Assembly: GCA_030601745.1 (NCBI GenBank)
Contig: JAUWBI010000009.1
Span: forward strand, 1 to 62,569
From: Phycisphaerae bacterium
GTDB taxonomy: Bacteria > Planctomycetota > Phycisphaerae > Sedimentisphaerales > Anaerobacaceae
Direction: 5' to 3'
DNA length: 62,569 nucleotides
Part shown: piece after piece, positions 25,826-34,443 of the stretch
Position numbering within the stretch: the stretch's first letter is position 1
How the letters are laid out: every line of letters begins with the position of its first letter
Translations under genes and position numbers: made by a program
The notes under the pieces: generated by a model
Told to the model about the DNA's origin: nothing
Databases searched by the model: none
The model's input: the letters and a program-made list of their open reading frames with translations, nothing else

Positions 25826-27892
25826 CTAATTTGGCCGGACGCTTTCTTTGGCCTGCTGCGAGGGTCCGCTCCAGTCCAACCTTTTGAAGCGCCACCACTC
25901 GCCCCAGCACAAAGCCGCTACGTTTACCGCAAAATGCTCTTCTTTGAAAATCCTGCGCATCATAAGCCATTTACGGTCGAGCAACTGTCTTGCCGTTATC
26001 TGCTCTGCGGCGCTCAGCCGTCTTTGTTGAGCTAATCTCAGCAGCCGATAAACCTTTGCCTGCAATTCGGTGAACTCCAGGCCTCGGTGCAAAAAGGCGA
26101 TACGCCGGCGCACCATCGTATCATTGCCGGCTGCCTTATCCGCAGCGTCGAGGAGTCCACGCAGTTCGGCGATAACTTGCGGCGTGTATGGCTCAGTAAC
26201 ATCTCTCTTGCGTTTTCCGTCAGCTTCTTCCGTCTTCCCGGCGGCAGTCTTGTCGGTCAGCTGCTCGACGCGTATCAGATACCGCTTGATTTGCTCGGAC
26301 GCTCCCCCGAATCCCGACCGGCAGTAATCGTTAATCACCTCATCAACGTCCAGGTCCGGCTTCCAGTGCAGCTTTGCCAGCACATAGCAGTTCAGTCCCT
26401 GCGTCGCCCAGTGGTGCATACAGGAGTCGAAATCAGTTCCGATACATTTGTTGTGTGCTATATGCCGAAAGTCTTCCGCCAGTTTATGCACGAAGACGCC
26501 TGCTGTGCCCTCGTGTCGGCCCCACAGCAACAAATTAGGACGCCAGTATATCATCCCCGCCGCCTGCGCCCACGCATCCCAATCAGCCATTCCCTGCCGA
26601 CGAACTTCGTCACTGACGTAGTGACCCGTACTGTGCACAAACCGAATGACAATTTTTGGATGCAACTTTTGCCTGACCGGCGGCGATGCGTAAATGCTGT
26701 AGGCCTGGCCGGTAAACAAAACATCGGGATACACTTCTGCCACCCCCTTGGCAACGGCGTTGTAAAAGTAAATCATTCGGTCGGTCAGCGAAACATAATC
26801 GAATCTGCGAGTCCTCGCCGACTTATGGTCGTAAGTCCACACGCTGGTCGGCCGACCCTCCGGCGGGTCAAGCGCCTTGCACGCAGGGCACATACAGAAG
26901 CCCGCCTTACTGCCCCCATCGTGCGTCATCAGTGAGATGCTCTTCAGGCGGGGACTACGCTTCAGCTCCTTGATCTTTTCCTGCACAATCGCCTCCACGA
27001 GTGCCTTATTGGACTTGCACAGTCTCGGCCGCTCCCAGCTTGGGTCAAAATACCGCGAGCCGTCCAGCTGCATCGCAAACCACTCCGGATGTTCTCTAAG
27101 GAACCTGTCCCAGGTCTGGCCGGCTAAAATCGTGCCGTCTCCCGTCCTGAGACCCAATGTCCCGCCCATCCTGTGCCAGCCCATCCAGTTGCTGCTTTGT
27201 GACCGCGTCGAAGAGCCATTTTCCCTCGCCCGCAGAAAATCTTCCTTGCTAAATCCGAGCCGGTCCAGCCCCTCCTGAATTCGGCTGCTGTGTCGACTCC
27301 AGCGAATTCTGCGCTGCTCGAACAATGGCGTATAACGCACATCCAACGGCCTGACCGTGATTGTCCTGCGTTTCGGTACCACTTTCCCGCTCTCCCCCGG
27401 CCAAAGATACCGACAGCCCAGCTCATCTTCGAGAAACGTGGTAACCGCATATCTGCTTCCGAACGGGTCCGACGGCGTTTTGTCATCAGCACCCAGCAGC
27501 ACCAGAGCGTTGCCGACGGTCCGAATCAGGATACCCCCCGGCCCTAATCCTTTGCTGCTTGCGCCAAGCTTGTTCGCAAGCTCACCTTCGCCAACGAGAA
27601 TAAATGTCTCGGCAGGCAGCTTGGCCGAACCAGGTTCAATCCGACCATTGGCGACCTTTACCTTCTTCAGTTCGCTTTCCTTGAGCACCTTCAGTTGCGC
27701 ACCGGACATCTGCGACAAATGGTCACGCAGGATTTTCGCCCCCTCACCGGCCGCACGGGACGCCTCCGACGGCACCACAATCGCCGCCTTCGCCTGACCA
27801 TTCACTACAAGAGTTACCGCCGACTCTGCTGCATCTGTGCAAAAAGCCGGCACGAGCGCTAACAAAATCGTTAATATAATGCTTCTTCTCAA
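25826..27892 (-). CDS. Secreted DUF4838 (glycoside-hydrolase-like) protein
   Basis: 688 residues from TTG 27892, chosen because AAAAAGGAG lies six bases upstream and a signal peptide follows at once (RRSIILTILLALVPAFCTDAA). The frame stays open to 28009, but that part runs through a tRNA-Leu fragment. The N-terminal ~150 residues are the GH20-domain-2/GH67-N-like fold (ILVGEGELANKLG, GGILIRTVGNALVLLG, YAVTTFLEDELGCRYLWPG). The central DUF4838 TIM-barrel-like region has LMTHDGGSKAGFCMCPAC with a CxxC pair, typical of the family. DUF4838 proteins are common in planctomycete and Bacteroidota glycan loci; substrates are not established. The gene lies 21 bases upstream of the nucleosidase gene. 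Confidence 0.85.
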   Translation of the reverse strand: MRRSIILTILLALVPAFCTDAAESAVTLVVNGQAKAAIVVPSEASRAAGEGAKILRDHLSQMSGAQLKVLKESELKKVKVANGRIEPGSAKLPAETFILVGEGELANKLGASSKGLGPGGILIRTVGNALVLLGADDKTPSDPFGSRYAVTTFLEDELGCRYLWPGESGKVVPKRRTITVRPLDVRYTPLFEQRRIRWSRHSSRIQEGLDRLGFSKEDFLRARENGSSTRSQSSNWMGWHRMGGTLGLRTGDGTILAGQTWDRFLREHPEWFAMQLDGSRYFDPSWERPRLCKSNKALVEAIVQEKIKELKRSPRLKSISLMTHDGGSKAGFCMCPACKALDPPEGRPTSVWTYDHKSARTRRFDYVSLTDRMIYFYNAVAKGVAEVYPDVLFTGQAYSIYASPPVRQKLHPKIVIRFVHSTGHYVSDEVRRQGMADWDAWAQAAGMIYWRPNLLLWGRHEGTAGVFVHKLAEDFRHIAHNKCIGTDFDSCMHHWATQGLNCYVLAKLHWKPDLDVDEVINDYCRSGFGGASEQIKRYLIRVEQLTDKTAAGKTEEADGKRKRDVTEPYTPQVIAELRGLLDAADKAAGNDTMVRRRIAFLHRGLEFTELQAKVYRLLRLAQQRRLSAAEQITARQLLDRKWLMMRRIFKEEHFAVNVAALCWGEWWRFKRLDWSGPSQQAKESVRPN

Positions 27893-27957
27893 CTTCTGCT
27901 CCTTTTTGAAATCAAGTTCACTTGGACTTCCGAGCAAATGACCGAAACAATCGCCAA

Positions 27958-28007
27958 TGCGAGCGAGAGGATTCGAACCTCCACAGGCCAAAAAGCCCAC
28001 CAGGACC
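27958..28007 (-). pseudogene. tRNA-Leu 3' fragment, direct repeat of the tRNA-Leu(UAG) end
   Basis: 27958-27984 is identical to 31029-31055, the 3' end of tRNA-Leu from the last bases of the variable arm through the T arm, acceptor strand and discriminator base. Beyond it, 27985-28007 still resembles the variable arm and anticodon stem (GGTCCT...GTGGAGG is kept) but with changes. No matching GCGAGCG 5' acceptor strand is present, so it cannot be a complete tRNA. It has the same orientation as the real gene 3.1 kb away, like an attachment site left by integration at a tRNA 3' end. Confidence 0.8.
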
Positions 28008-28160
28008 ATTTGGTCGCCTATTTAGAGATGATAGGAGAATATCTTTCACTTCGCAAGTTTTTTGTGGGGGAGCAAGGGGAAAAGGGAGATTTTGGAGAGG
28101 TTGTTGGGGAGGGGGAGGGAGAATTCTGTTCGTGGTATCACTTTTTACAATATTTTTACA

Positions 28161-28187
28161 TTGTACCGCTTAAATTAATGTTATAAT
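28161..28187 (+). promoter_or_regulatory. Possible promoter of the 28234 gene
   Basis: A perfect TATAAT (28182-28187) with TTGTAC 15 bases upstream (28161-28166) or TTTACA 21 bases upstream. It lies within an AT-rich stretch about 50 bases before the start codon. Confidence 0.4.
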
Positions 28188-28233
28188 CAATCGGTAAGAG
28201 ACTGGATGCAGTAACAAAAGTAAAGGAGCAATT

Positions 28234-29475
28234 ATGAATAATTTGCAGAAAACCGCCATGTGGATAATGATAGTTATTCAAATCTTTGGAGGGTTTCCTC
28301 TCGTTGTGGCCCGGAGTAATGAGCCTAATGTGGATGCTCCCGACGGGCGTGAAGTGAAGGACTATGAGGTGGCCAAGACGACTCCTCAGCCGTTCCACTT
28401 GTGGAAAGTTAAAGAGTATGGATGTGGTGGGAATCCCCGAACGGCCAAAGAACTGAGAAAAATGATAACCTATGGTTATCCCGTTGAGTTAATTTGTCCG
28501 CTCATCGACGGAGCAGCGAAATATGTAGCACAGATCAAGGGCGTGAGAGGTTGTGCTGAGCTTCGCTCCTTCGAAAGTGAAACTAATTTCTTTCACCTGG
28601 ACGAATCGGCCCTTCCGCCAGGCAGGTATCAATGGGCTACGTCGATTTACACAGAAGAAGGAGAATGGCTCGGTGATGTTGAGGTCATCGAACCTGTGGA
28701 GATATTCTGTGTAACCGAATCAACGCCGCCCACCCAAAACGGAAAGCAGGTTCTGTTGGATCTGAGACATACTGCGGGACACATCCGGGGCTGGGGTTAT
28801 TATAACCACGCCCAATATATGATTAAGGCACTGCTGGAGGAGGCAGGATTTCAGGTTTACGTGAACGAGAAGAATCTGCTTACGCCGGAGAGGTTGGATG
28901 GAATTGATTTGCTCGTGATGAACTACTACTGGGTAGGATGGCCTGGCTTTCAAAGCTATCTGAAATCGGAATTGTCAGCCATCCGTGAGTTCGTACTGCA
29001 AGGGGGCTCACTACTCGTTGTGGGTTGTGACCGGTCAGACGGTGGCGGCAAGATGACAGAGGCGGGCAATCAACTGGTAAAAGAATTTGGCCTAAATTTC
29101 GTGCTGCTTGATCCTGCGAAAGAGTTAAGAAAGGCAAAAGTCATAGATGAACAGGGTATCATCTCATTCGCCAATCCACTCTCTATCCAATTGCCGGTTG
29201 GTATTGATGGGGAGGGGCATTTGTTGCTGGCTCTTGAAGATATTCCTGTAGCTAAGGGCATGGAATATGGTTCGGGCCGCCTTATCGTTGCCGGCGTGGG
29301 TATGTCTTTCCTCGATTGCTATTTGGGCGACTACGAACATCGAGAACCATTTCACCTGTTACTGTTCTATGACTTTGTCAGGTATCTGACAGACGTTGAC
29401 TGGAGCCGATACTGTGGAAACGAGTTTGTTGAGCGAGTTTTCTATCGATGTCCCAGCCTCCGACCGAGAGAGTAA
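28234..29475 (+). CDS. Secreted protein with glutamine-amidotransferase-like (DUF4350-type) fold, function unknown
   Basis: 413 residues; AAAGGAG precedes the ATG. A signal peptide (MWIMIVIQIFGGFPLVVA) is followed by a beta-rich region (~30-165) resembling an immunoglobulin-like domain. Residues ~170-390 have the look of a class-I glutamine-amidotransferase-like flavodoxin fold: QVLLDLRHTAGHIRGWGYYNHA, LLEEAGFQVYVNEKNLL, IDLLVMNYYW, IREFVLQGGSLLVVGCD, SGRLIVAGVGMSFLDCY. This is similar to DUF4350/IFT52-like domains that sense or bind rather than hydrolyse; no Cys-His-Glu triad is obvious. It lies inside the region bounded by the tRNA-Leu gene and its 3' duplicate, so it is a candidate cargo gene. 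Confidence 0.65.
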   Translation: MNNLQKTAMWIMIVIQIFGGFPLVVARSNEPNVDAPDGREVKDYEVAKTTPQPFHLWKVKEYGCGGNPRTAKELRKMITYGYPVELICPLIDGAAKYVAQIKGVRGCAELRSFESETNFFHLDESALPPGRYQWATSIYTEEGEWLGDVEVIEPVEIFCVTESTPPTQNGKQVLLDLRHTAGHIRGWGYYNHAQYMIKALLEEAGFQVYVNEKNLLTPERLDGIDLLVMNYYWVGWPGFQSYLKSELSAIREFVLQGGSLLVVGCDRSDGGGKMTEAGNQLVKEFGLNFVLLDPAKELRKAKVIDEQGIISFANPLSIQLPVGIDGEGHLLLALEDIPVAKGMEYGSGRLIVAGVGMSFLDCYLGDYEHREPFHLLLFYDFVRYLTDVDWSRYCGNEFVERVFYRCPSLRPRE

Positions 29476-29587
29476 GAGGAAGGCCTAACACACTCAGGAA
29501 ATAGTCTAAATTTGGCAGATCGTCCGCTCTCTTTTTAGATCACCGCCCCTTTTGGGCGATTTCTGCCAAAAGAATAAGCTCTGGAGA

Positions 29588-29626
29588 CAGAAAAAAGAGC
29601 CTGCTGAAGAACGGTCCAGCAGGCTC
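29588..29626 (-). terminator. Rho-independent terminator of the 29644 gene
   Basis: Perfect 10-bp stem GAGCCTGCTG (29597-29606) / CAGCAGGCTC (29617-29626) followed on the minus strand by six T residues (29596-29591). It lies 18 bases after the stop codon of the three-repeat protein. Confidence 0.85.
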
Positions 29627-29643
29627 AATAAAACACGCTTCAT

Positions 29644-30678
29644 TTACCCTGTACTGCGTCTTCTGAATGTACGGATAACCTTCGTACCCTTCACCTTCTG
29701 GCTGCCTCTGGAAGTCTTCAACACTCCGGTAAGCTTCGACTCCTTCAGTTTTCCTTCAAAGCTCATTTCGAATTTCCGCTCACCGAATTCCAGAACGATT
29801 TTAAAACTCACCTTGTCATCTTCAAGATTGACTTTCTTAATGGGAATGGCCCCGTACAGCCCGCTCATGTCCGTGTTGACCTTCAGTCTCTGTTTACGAC
29901 TGCCCCGCTCGGATGTGACTTCAAGATTCCAGTTGCCGATAAGGGCCGCACCAATCCGTTTTCCCTCGGCCGTAATCTCCCCCCTCTCAGATTTGATCAC
30001 GCCGGAAAGTGTATCTGTTTGCCACTGGATGTTTCCCTCGAAGGTGGATTCCCACTGACGGTCCTGGATTTTACTTTTTCTCTTGAAGGTCAGCTTGCCC
30101 CGTTCGTACTGCACATCTGTGATCTCATGTTCGCCCCATCGGCTCTGCCATTGGGCTGTGAGCTTGCCTTCCTTGTCGGCCTTGACGACAAGCGTTGACG
30201 TGAATTCCCGCTCGCCGACCTTGAGCTTCATTTCCCAGCTCCCGACAGCCCTGGGTATTCGTGGGCTGCGCTTGCCTTCGAGTTTATACTCCCCTCTGTC
30301 GCTCGACAGTGTTCCGGAGAGTTTCCCTTCCTTGATTGTTCCCGTGAACTTCGACGTGGTGGTTTGACCTTCACGATTTCGGCGCTCCTGTGTGAAGCTG
30401 AGTTTACCTTCTTCGAACTTGACGTCTTTCAGCTCGCTAAGTCCCCAGAAACTGATCCACCGGCCGCTTCGGTTGCCCTCGGCGTCCCTGGAAAACGACA
30501 GAATCGACTCCATCTGTCGCTCACCGAACTTGACCTTGACCTGCCAGTCGCCGTATAAGCCTCCTCTGCGAGACCGAGACGGCCGAGCCGAGTCCTGAGC
30601 CGAGGCCTGTGCCAATGGCATTACCAAAACCATGAGCATAAGAAACCCGACTGTCTTGTGAAATGCTATCCGCTTCAT
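29644..30678 (-). CDS. Secreted protein of three tandem beta-rich repeats, function unknown
   Basis: 344 residues with a signal peptide (TVGFLMLMVLVMPLAQASA). Three homologous ~90-residue repeats follow, at about 42-138, 146-243 and 248-333. Each begins G-x-W-x-(L/V)-x-(V/L) (GDWQVKVKFGER, GSWEMKLKVGER, GNWNLEVTSERG), continues with a G-K-L-S/T-F strand and ends L-S/T-G-x-(L/V)-x-(S/T)-x-R-G. The pattern suggests small lipocalin-like or calycin-like barrels repeated three times. I know no named family. It is the second cargo gene of the tRNA-Leu-bounded region, transcribed opposite to its neighbour and with its own strong terminator, so it is an independent unit. Confidence 0.65.
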   Translation of the reverse strand: MKRIAFHKTVGFLMLMVLVMPLAQASAQDSARPSRSRRGGLYGDWQVKVKFGERQMESILSFSRDAEGNRSGRWISFWGLSELKDVKFEEGKLSFTQERRNREGQTTTSKFTGTIKEGKLSGTLSSDRGEYKLEGKRSPRIPRAVGSWEMKLKVGEREFTSTLVVKADKEGKLTAQWQSRWGEHEITDVQYERGKLTFKRKSKIQDRQWESTFEGNIQWQTDTLSGVIKSERGEITAEGKRIGAALIGNWNLEVTSERGSRKQRLKVNTDMSGLYGAIPIKKVNLEDDKVSFKIVLEFGERKFEMSFEGKLKESKLTGVLKTSRGSQKVKGTKVIRTFRRRSTG

Positions 30679-31028
30679 TACGTATTCCTCCTAACAGAAA
30701 GATTATTTGGATACCCACAAGCATAGCCCGTGGCACTCTACCCTTCGGGTTATTAGACCATCCTTTTATACTTCATCGACTTGCGATTGTCAAGTTAAAA
30801 AAACAGATGCGGTCAACTACGGTTTATGCCAGAAATTGGTGCAGTCGGGGATGAAGTTCTAAGGCAAGAAAAGCGATAAGGCGCAGGGTCGGCAGGGAGA
30901 TGCTGTTAGGAGGGAACCAATACCCGACATCACAGTCGTTGATTTTTTTCACCGGATTTTCACCGGAGGAGGAAAAATGGGATAGTAGTCAGAAGGGCAA
31001 AACTGTCGTAAGTCCTTGTCAATACTAC
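30679..31028. other. Intergenic region upstream of three-repeat protein
   Basis: No credible gene. It includes a short direct repeat TTTCACCGGA (about 30946-30972). It abuts the 3' end of tRNA-Leu. Confidence 0.5.
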
Positions 31029-31112
31029 TGCGAGCGAGAGGATTCGAACCTCCACGTCCCTAAGGACACAAGGACCTAAACCTTGCGCGTCTGCCAATTC
31101 CGCCACGCTCGC
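31029..31112 (-). tRNA. tRNA-Leu, anticodon UAG
   Basis: 84 bases folding as a class II tRNA: acceptor GCGAGCG/CGCTCGC, D arm GGCGGAATTGGCAGACGC, anticodon arm CAAGG-TTTAGGT-CCTTG with anticodon TAG, long variable arm GTCC-TTA-GGGAC, T arm GGAGG-TTCGAAT-CCTC and discriminator A. CCA is not encoded. The last 27 bases are duplicated at 27958-27984. A heptanucleotide repeat begins one base beyond the 5' end. Confidence 0.97.
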
Positions 31113-31147
31113 ATATCGTATTGCGTATTGCGTATATCGTATTGCGT
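31113..31147. repeat. Heptanucleotide repeat between tRNA-Leu and xseB
   Basis: Units ACGCAAT/ACGATAT (minus strand) fill the space between the xseB stop and the tRNA-Leu 5' end. Confidence 0.8.
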
Positions 31148-31160
31148 TTTTTGCTTTCTC

Positions 31161-31406
31161 CTATTCGCTGTCCGTGCGTTTTTGAGATTTTTCGTCTGGC
31201 TCTGATATTTTCTCAATCCGTTTCTCGGCCTTTTCTAATATTGTCCTGCAGTGCTTTATCAAGGCCATACCTCTTTCGTACTGTTTGAGACTGTCCTGCA
31301 ATGGGATTTGGCCTTGCTCTATCCTGCCGACGATATTGCCGAGTTCCTTAATTGCCTCTTCAAAGCTCAATTTGCCGATATCATTTTTTTGCTTGTTTTT
31401 TGCCAT
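31161..31406 (-). CDS. xseB: Exodeoxyribonuclease VII small subunit
   Basis: 81 residues with the family core LSFEEAIKELGNIVGRIEQGQIPLQDSLKQYERGMALIKHC, a two-helix coil in which six copies decorate each XseA subunit. The tail is charged and repeats EKR/DEKSQKR. It lies 17 bases downstream of xseA, the usual operon. The enzyme degrades single-stranded DNA to short oligonucleotides. Confidence 0.96.
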   Translation of the reverse strand: MAKNKQKNDIGKLSFEEAIKELGNIVGRIEQGQIPLQDSLKQYERGMALIKHCRTILEKAEKRIEKISEPDEKSQKRTDSE

Positions 31407-31423
31407 AAATAATAGACCCCAAT

Positions 31424-32719
31424 CTATTTACTTTTATTTTGCGTGTTTGTCACTTTACTTTCAATCAAATTTTCCTCTGCAAGCTCGGTAATCAATAAAT
31501 CACCGATTCTAACATCCTCTGAAGATTTTATTAGCAGGCCGGTCTTTTTATTGGCGGTGATACTGTATCCCCGCTGCAAAACCGATTTTGGATTCAAGCC
31601 GGCCAAGAGATTCTCCTTCGCTGTAAGCTGCATCCGGCGGCTATTAATGATTGCCTTTATTGCTGCATTTACGCGATTTTTCAAATTATTTAAATCAACC
31701 GTTTTCTTTCCCAAAAGCCGATGCGGCTCAACCTTGACAATCTGCTGGAAACCAGCGTGCAGCTTTGCACGTGCCTCCGCCAGCAATTGTCTTACTGAAC
31801 TTTCCAGTCTGATGCACAGCTCATCAGATTGTTGTTCTGCGCTGTAGACCAGGAACTTGAGCTGGGACCCCAACCTTTTTTTGAGATTGTCCACGTGCTC
31901 CAAAACTTCCTGCATATCCGGGACCGCGACAACGCCGGCCTTTGTCGGCGTCGATGCCCTCGCATCGGCGACCAAATCTGCGATTGTGGTGTCAACCTCG
32001 TGGCCGACCGCACTTATGACAGGGATTTTCGAATCGAAAATCGCCCTGGCCAGAACTTCTTCATTGAAGGCCCACAAATCCTCCAGCGACCCGCCGCCCC
32101 GGCCGACAATCAGAATGTCGAGTTTAAGCTCTTTATTGCGTCTGTTCACATCTCTAAGTGCCGCTGCGATTTTCTCCGCCGCCCCTTCTCCCTGTACCGG
32201 CACCGGATAGAGAAACAATCCGGCAGGCGGCCAGCGGTTGTGAATGCTGTCTTTTATATCGTGCACCGCCGCCCCCGATTCGCTGGTCAATATCCCGATT
32301 CTTTCCGGATACGCCGGCAGCGGCTTTTTGTATTTTTCCTCAAACAGCCCTTCCGCTTTGAGCCGTTTATACATTTGCTCAAATGCCAACTGCAGCGCGC
32401 CAACACCTTCCGGCTCCAGCTTGTCAACATAGAGCTGATACTTACCTCCAACGGTATAGACGTCGATATGACCTGTCGCTAAAACCGCCATTCCGTCCTC
32501 AGGCGAGAACTTGACATTTTTGAATTTGCTCGCCCACATAACGCACGGCAGTATTCCGCTTTCGTCTTTCAGTGAAAAGTAACAGTGCCCGCTTGTATGG
32601 TGTTTCCAGCCGCTTATTTCGCCTCGCACTATCAATCGCGGAGGCAAACTCTCTTCGAGCACTACTTTGATTAGCGAATTGACCTGGCTGACCGTGTATA
32701 TTTTCACTCTGTTTCGCAT
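31424..32719 (-). CDS. xseA: Exodeoxyribonuclease VII large subunit
   Basis: 431 residues from ATG 32719 (MRNRVKIYTVSQVNSLIKVVLEE). The frame is open 22 codons further, overlapping the upstream gene. An N-terminal OB fold (VRGEISGWKHHTSGHCYFSLKDE) is followed by the catalytic domain (GILTSESGAAVHDIKDSIHNRWP, DILIVGRGGGSLEDLWAFNEE, ISAVGHEVDTTIADLVADARASTP) and a coiled-coil C-terminus where XseB binds. All conserved residues of the family are visible. It probably serves mismatch repair and recombination by clearing single-stranded DNA. Confidence 0.97.
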   Translation of the reverse strand: MRNRVKIYTVSQVNSLIKVVLEESLPPRLIVRGEISGWKHHTSGHCYFSLKDESGILPCVMWASKFKNVKFSPEDGMAVLATGHIDVYTVGGKYQLYVDKLEPEGVGALQLAFEQMYKRLKAEGLFEEKYKKPLPAYPERIGILTSESGAAVHDIKDSIHNRWPPAGLFLYPVPVQGEGAAEKIAAALRDVNRRNKELKLDILIVGRGGGSLEDLWAFNEEVLARAIFDSKIPVISAVGHEVDTTIADLVADARASTPTKAGVVAVPDMQEVLEHVDNLKKRLGSQLKFLVYSAEQQSDELCIRLESSVRQLLAEARAKLHAGFQQIVKVEPHRLLGKKTVDLNNLKNRVNAAIKAIINSRRMQLTAKENLLAGLNPKSVLQRGYSITANKKTGLLIKSSEDVRIGDLLITELAEENLIESKVTNTQNKSK

Positions 32720-32745
32720 CTCTCGCACACAATTGGTAAACCCGC

Positions 32746-34140
32746 CTATTGAATCAGAACGGCCCAGTACCCTTGCGATGGGCACCGCAGCGTTAGCTTG
32801 CTTTTGGCCTCAATGCGTTCGGCATCCGCCCATCGACACTTCATTATATCCAGCCAGCGGACTGTAACCGGCTTCTTCAACGGCCCGATATCCAGCGTTA
32901 CTTTACCGCCGTCCGGGAAATACACCGCATATTCCTTACCCGGATTTGCCAGGCAGTAGGCCTCGTTAGGTTTCCTGTCCGAAAGCAAATCGTTGTGAGG
33001 CGCACACGTGAAGACATCCATCTTGTCCGTAAGCAGCCGCATACTCCGGATATTTGCCTGCGCCTTTTTACCCAGCCCCAGCCCTGCATCCGGACGATGG
33101 AACCGTGCCGATGCCAGCCCGCCGAAGATGTTGCGCCAGAACCGCTCCATACCATCCCGGTCCATGCCGAACCGGCCGTACTCGTCGGCCCCGTAGATTT
33201 TCACGTTGTTCAGCGGGCGAACATTATCGGCTATTCGCGCTCGCTGACGCTGCGCATTGTCCCAGTGCCTTTGTCCCTTTTGATGGTTGTTCTGCGAAAT
33301 GTCCACAAACGAATAGGTCTCCGGATGGTCGAACGTCGCGTTGTGCATCGAATGTGCCAGGTCCCACTTGTCCCACATCTCCGTGGTTTGCACGCGCAGG
33401 CTGGCCGCTTTTGCCTTGGCCTTGATATATTGCGACCAGTATTTTCCCCACTCCGGCGTTACTGATGTTTCGTTGTCCATACAGTAGAGGACATTGCCGA
33501 ACTTCAGCGAATAAGAAAGCATTTTATCAACAAACCGCTGCTGGAACTTCAGTACGGTCTTCTGGTTCCGTTCCGCCGGCACCGACCAGAAAAAATTGTT
33601 CTCGCAGCGCGTGGGATGGCTGTTGACCTGTTCGGGCAGCCCTGTTTCTTTAGCGGAGTAGTTGACGTTGTTCTTCGGGTTGAAGGGATTGACCGCCCAG
33701 TTGTCCCTATAATAGTCGAAGGTTGCCCAGACCTCAATCTGGACGATAATGTCACGTTCGTGGGTCAGTTTGAGGAAGTTCTCGAACCTTCGCCAATATT
33801 CCTCGTTCCATTGGTTCAGGTCGTATTTTCCGTTGAGTTGCTTGAACGGCCAGACGTTGCCCTCGTCCCGGCTGGACATTGTATTGCGCACGTAGTTGCC
33901 GCCCACGGACTTGAGGAGGTCCAGGTGCTCCTTCAGGCCGGGTATCTGAAAGAGATTATCGTCTTTGGTGCCGCCCAGCAGAAGCACTGGTTTGGCGTTA
34001 TATTGCCAGTACGCCGGGTTTGGCCTGTAAATCTCTATATTCCTTCTCGGACGAGACCTTGCCTGGGCCGAAACGCACGCCAGCGTCAATACTGCAAATA
34101 CTATCAGCAGCCATTTAAATCCTGGCTTTGATTCTCTCAT
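32746..34140 (-). CDS. Secreted GH140-like glycoside hydrolase with C-terminal collagen-binding-like domain
   Basis: 464 residues; AGGAGG lies seven bases before the ATG. Signal peptide WLLIVFAVLTLACVSAQA. The catalytic part is a clan-A TIM barrel: KPVLLLGGTKDDNLFQ, GGNYVRNTMSSRDEG, DIIVQIEVWATFDYYRDNW and the likely acid/base segment GNVLYCMDNETSV. The last ~90 residues (EYAVYFPDGGKVTLDIGPLKKPVTVRWLD) match the putative collagen-binding domain (PF12904) that usually follows DUF4038/GH140 barrels. GH140 members are apiosidases acting on rhamnogalacturonan II; the substrate here is inferred only loosely. Confidence 0.75.
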   Translation of the reverse strand: MRESKPGFKWLLIVFAVLTLACVSAQARSRPRRNIEIYRPNPAYWQYNAKPVLLLGGTKDDNLFQIPGLKEHLDLLKSVGGNYVRNTMSSRDEGNVWPFKQLNGKYDLNQWNEEYWRRFENFLKLTHERDIIVQIEVWATFDYYRDNWAVNPFNPKNNVNYSAKETGLPEQVNSHPTRCENNFFWSVPAERNQKTVLKFQQRFVDKMLSYSLKFGNVLYCMDNETSVTPEWGKYWSQYIKAKAKAASLRVQTTEMWDKWDLAHSMHNATFDHPETYSFVDISQNNHQKGQRHWDNAQRQRARIADNVRPLNNVKIYGADEYGRFGMDRDGMERFWRNIFGGLASARFHRPDAGLGLGKKAQANIRSMRLLTDKMDVFTCAPHNDLLSDRKPNEAYCLANPGKEYAVYFPDGGKVTLDIGPLKKPVTVRWLDIMKCRWADAERIEAKSKLTLRCPSQGYWAVLIQ

Positions 34141-34443
34141 CTTAAATCCTCCTGAATAAAAAAATGCGCTTCTTCTGAACCATTCCTGTATTTTATGAAG
34201 CGGGAAAAGCTGAAAAAAAGAAAAACATTCTCACCTGCTTTCTGCTAAAACCACCGCCTTCCATTACCAGCTTAACGGGCTGTTAGATTATAATCAAGAA
34301 AATTATAGGACGATAAATGATGGTTGGACAGTCCATTTCACCATTTTGTTTTCAGTTCATTGACAATTCTCTTGATTCCTGAATCTTAATCTGGTACAAT
34401 GTTTTTACACAAGAGAAGTGTAACCTGGGGGAAGGCGGTGCAG
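34141..34443. other. Divergent intergenic region with the promoter of the C39-type gene
   Basis: About 300 bases without a gene between GH140-like (minus) and C39-type peptidase (plus). Only the promoter at 34372-34400 is recognisable. Confidence 0.5.
34372..34400 (+). promoter_or_regulatory. Probable promoter of the C39-type peptidase gene
   Basis: TTGATT (34372-34377), a 17-base spacer, and TACAAT (34395-34400). The ATG at 34399 lies inside the -10 element, so translation must begin further on, supporting ATG 34444. A TTGACA at 34360 may be an alternative -35. Confidence 0.5.

Larger units (their letters stand above)
27893..28233. other. Intergenic region with tRNA remnant, purine-rich run and promoter
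   Basis: No gene. Left to right: the DUF4838 ribosome site, the tRNA-Leu 3' fragment (27958-28007), a run of G/A-rich DNA (28060-28125) and a promoter for the 28234 gene. Confidence 0.5.

Noticed and set aside
27958-28030. A second complete tRNA-Leu
   Set aside because: Only the 3' half is present; no 5' acceptor strand or intact anticodon arm can be formed.
27893-31028. Integrase or transposase within the tRNA-Leu region
   Set aside because: Neither cargo protein shows a tyrosine/serine recombinase or DDE motif; no other open frame there is credible.
34399-34443. Upstream ATG of the C39-type peptidase gene
   Set aside because: It lies inside the -10 element of the likely promoter and has no ribosome site; ATG 34444 is preferred.
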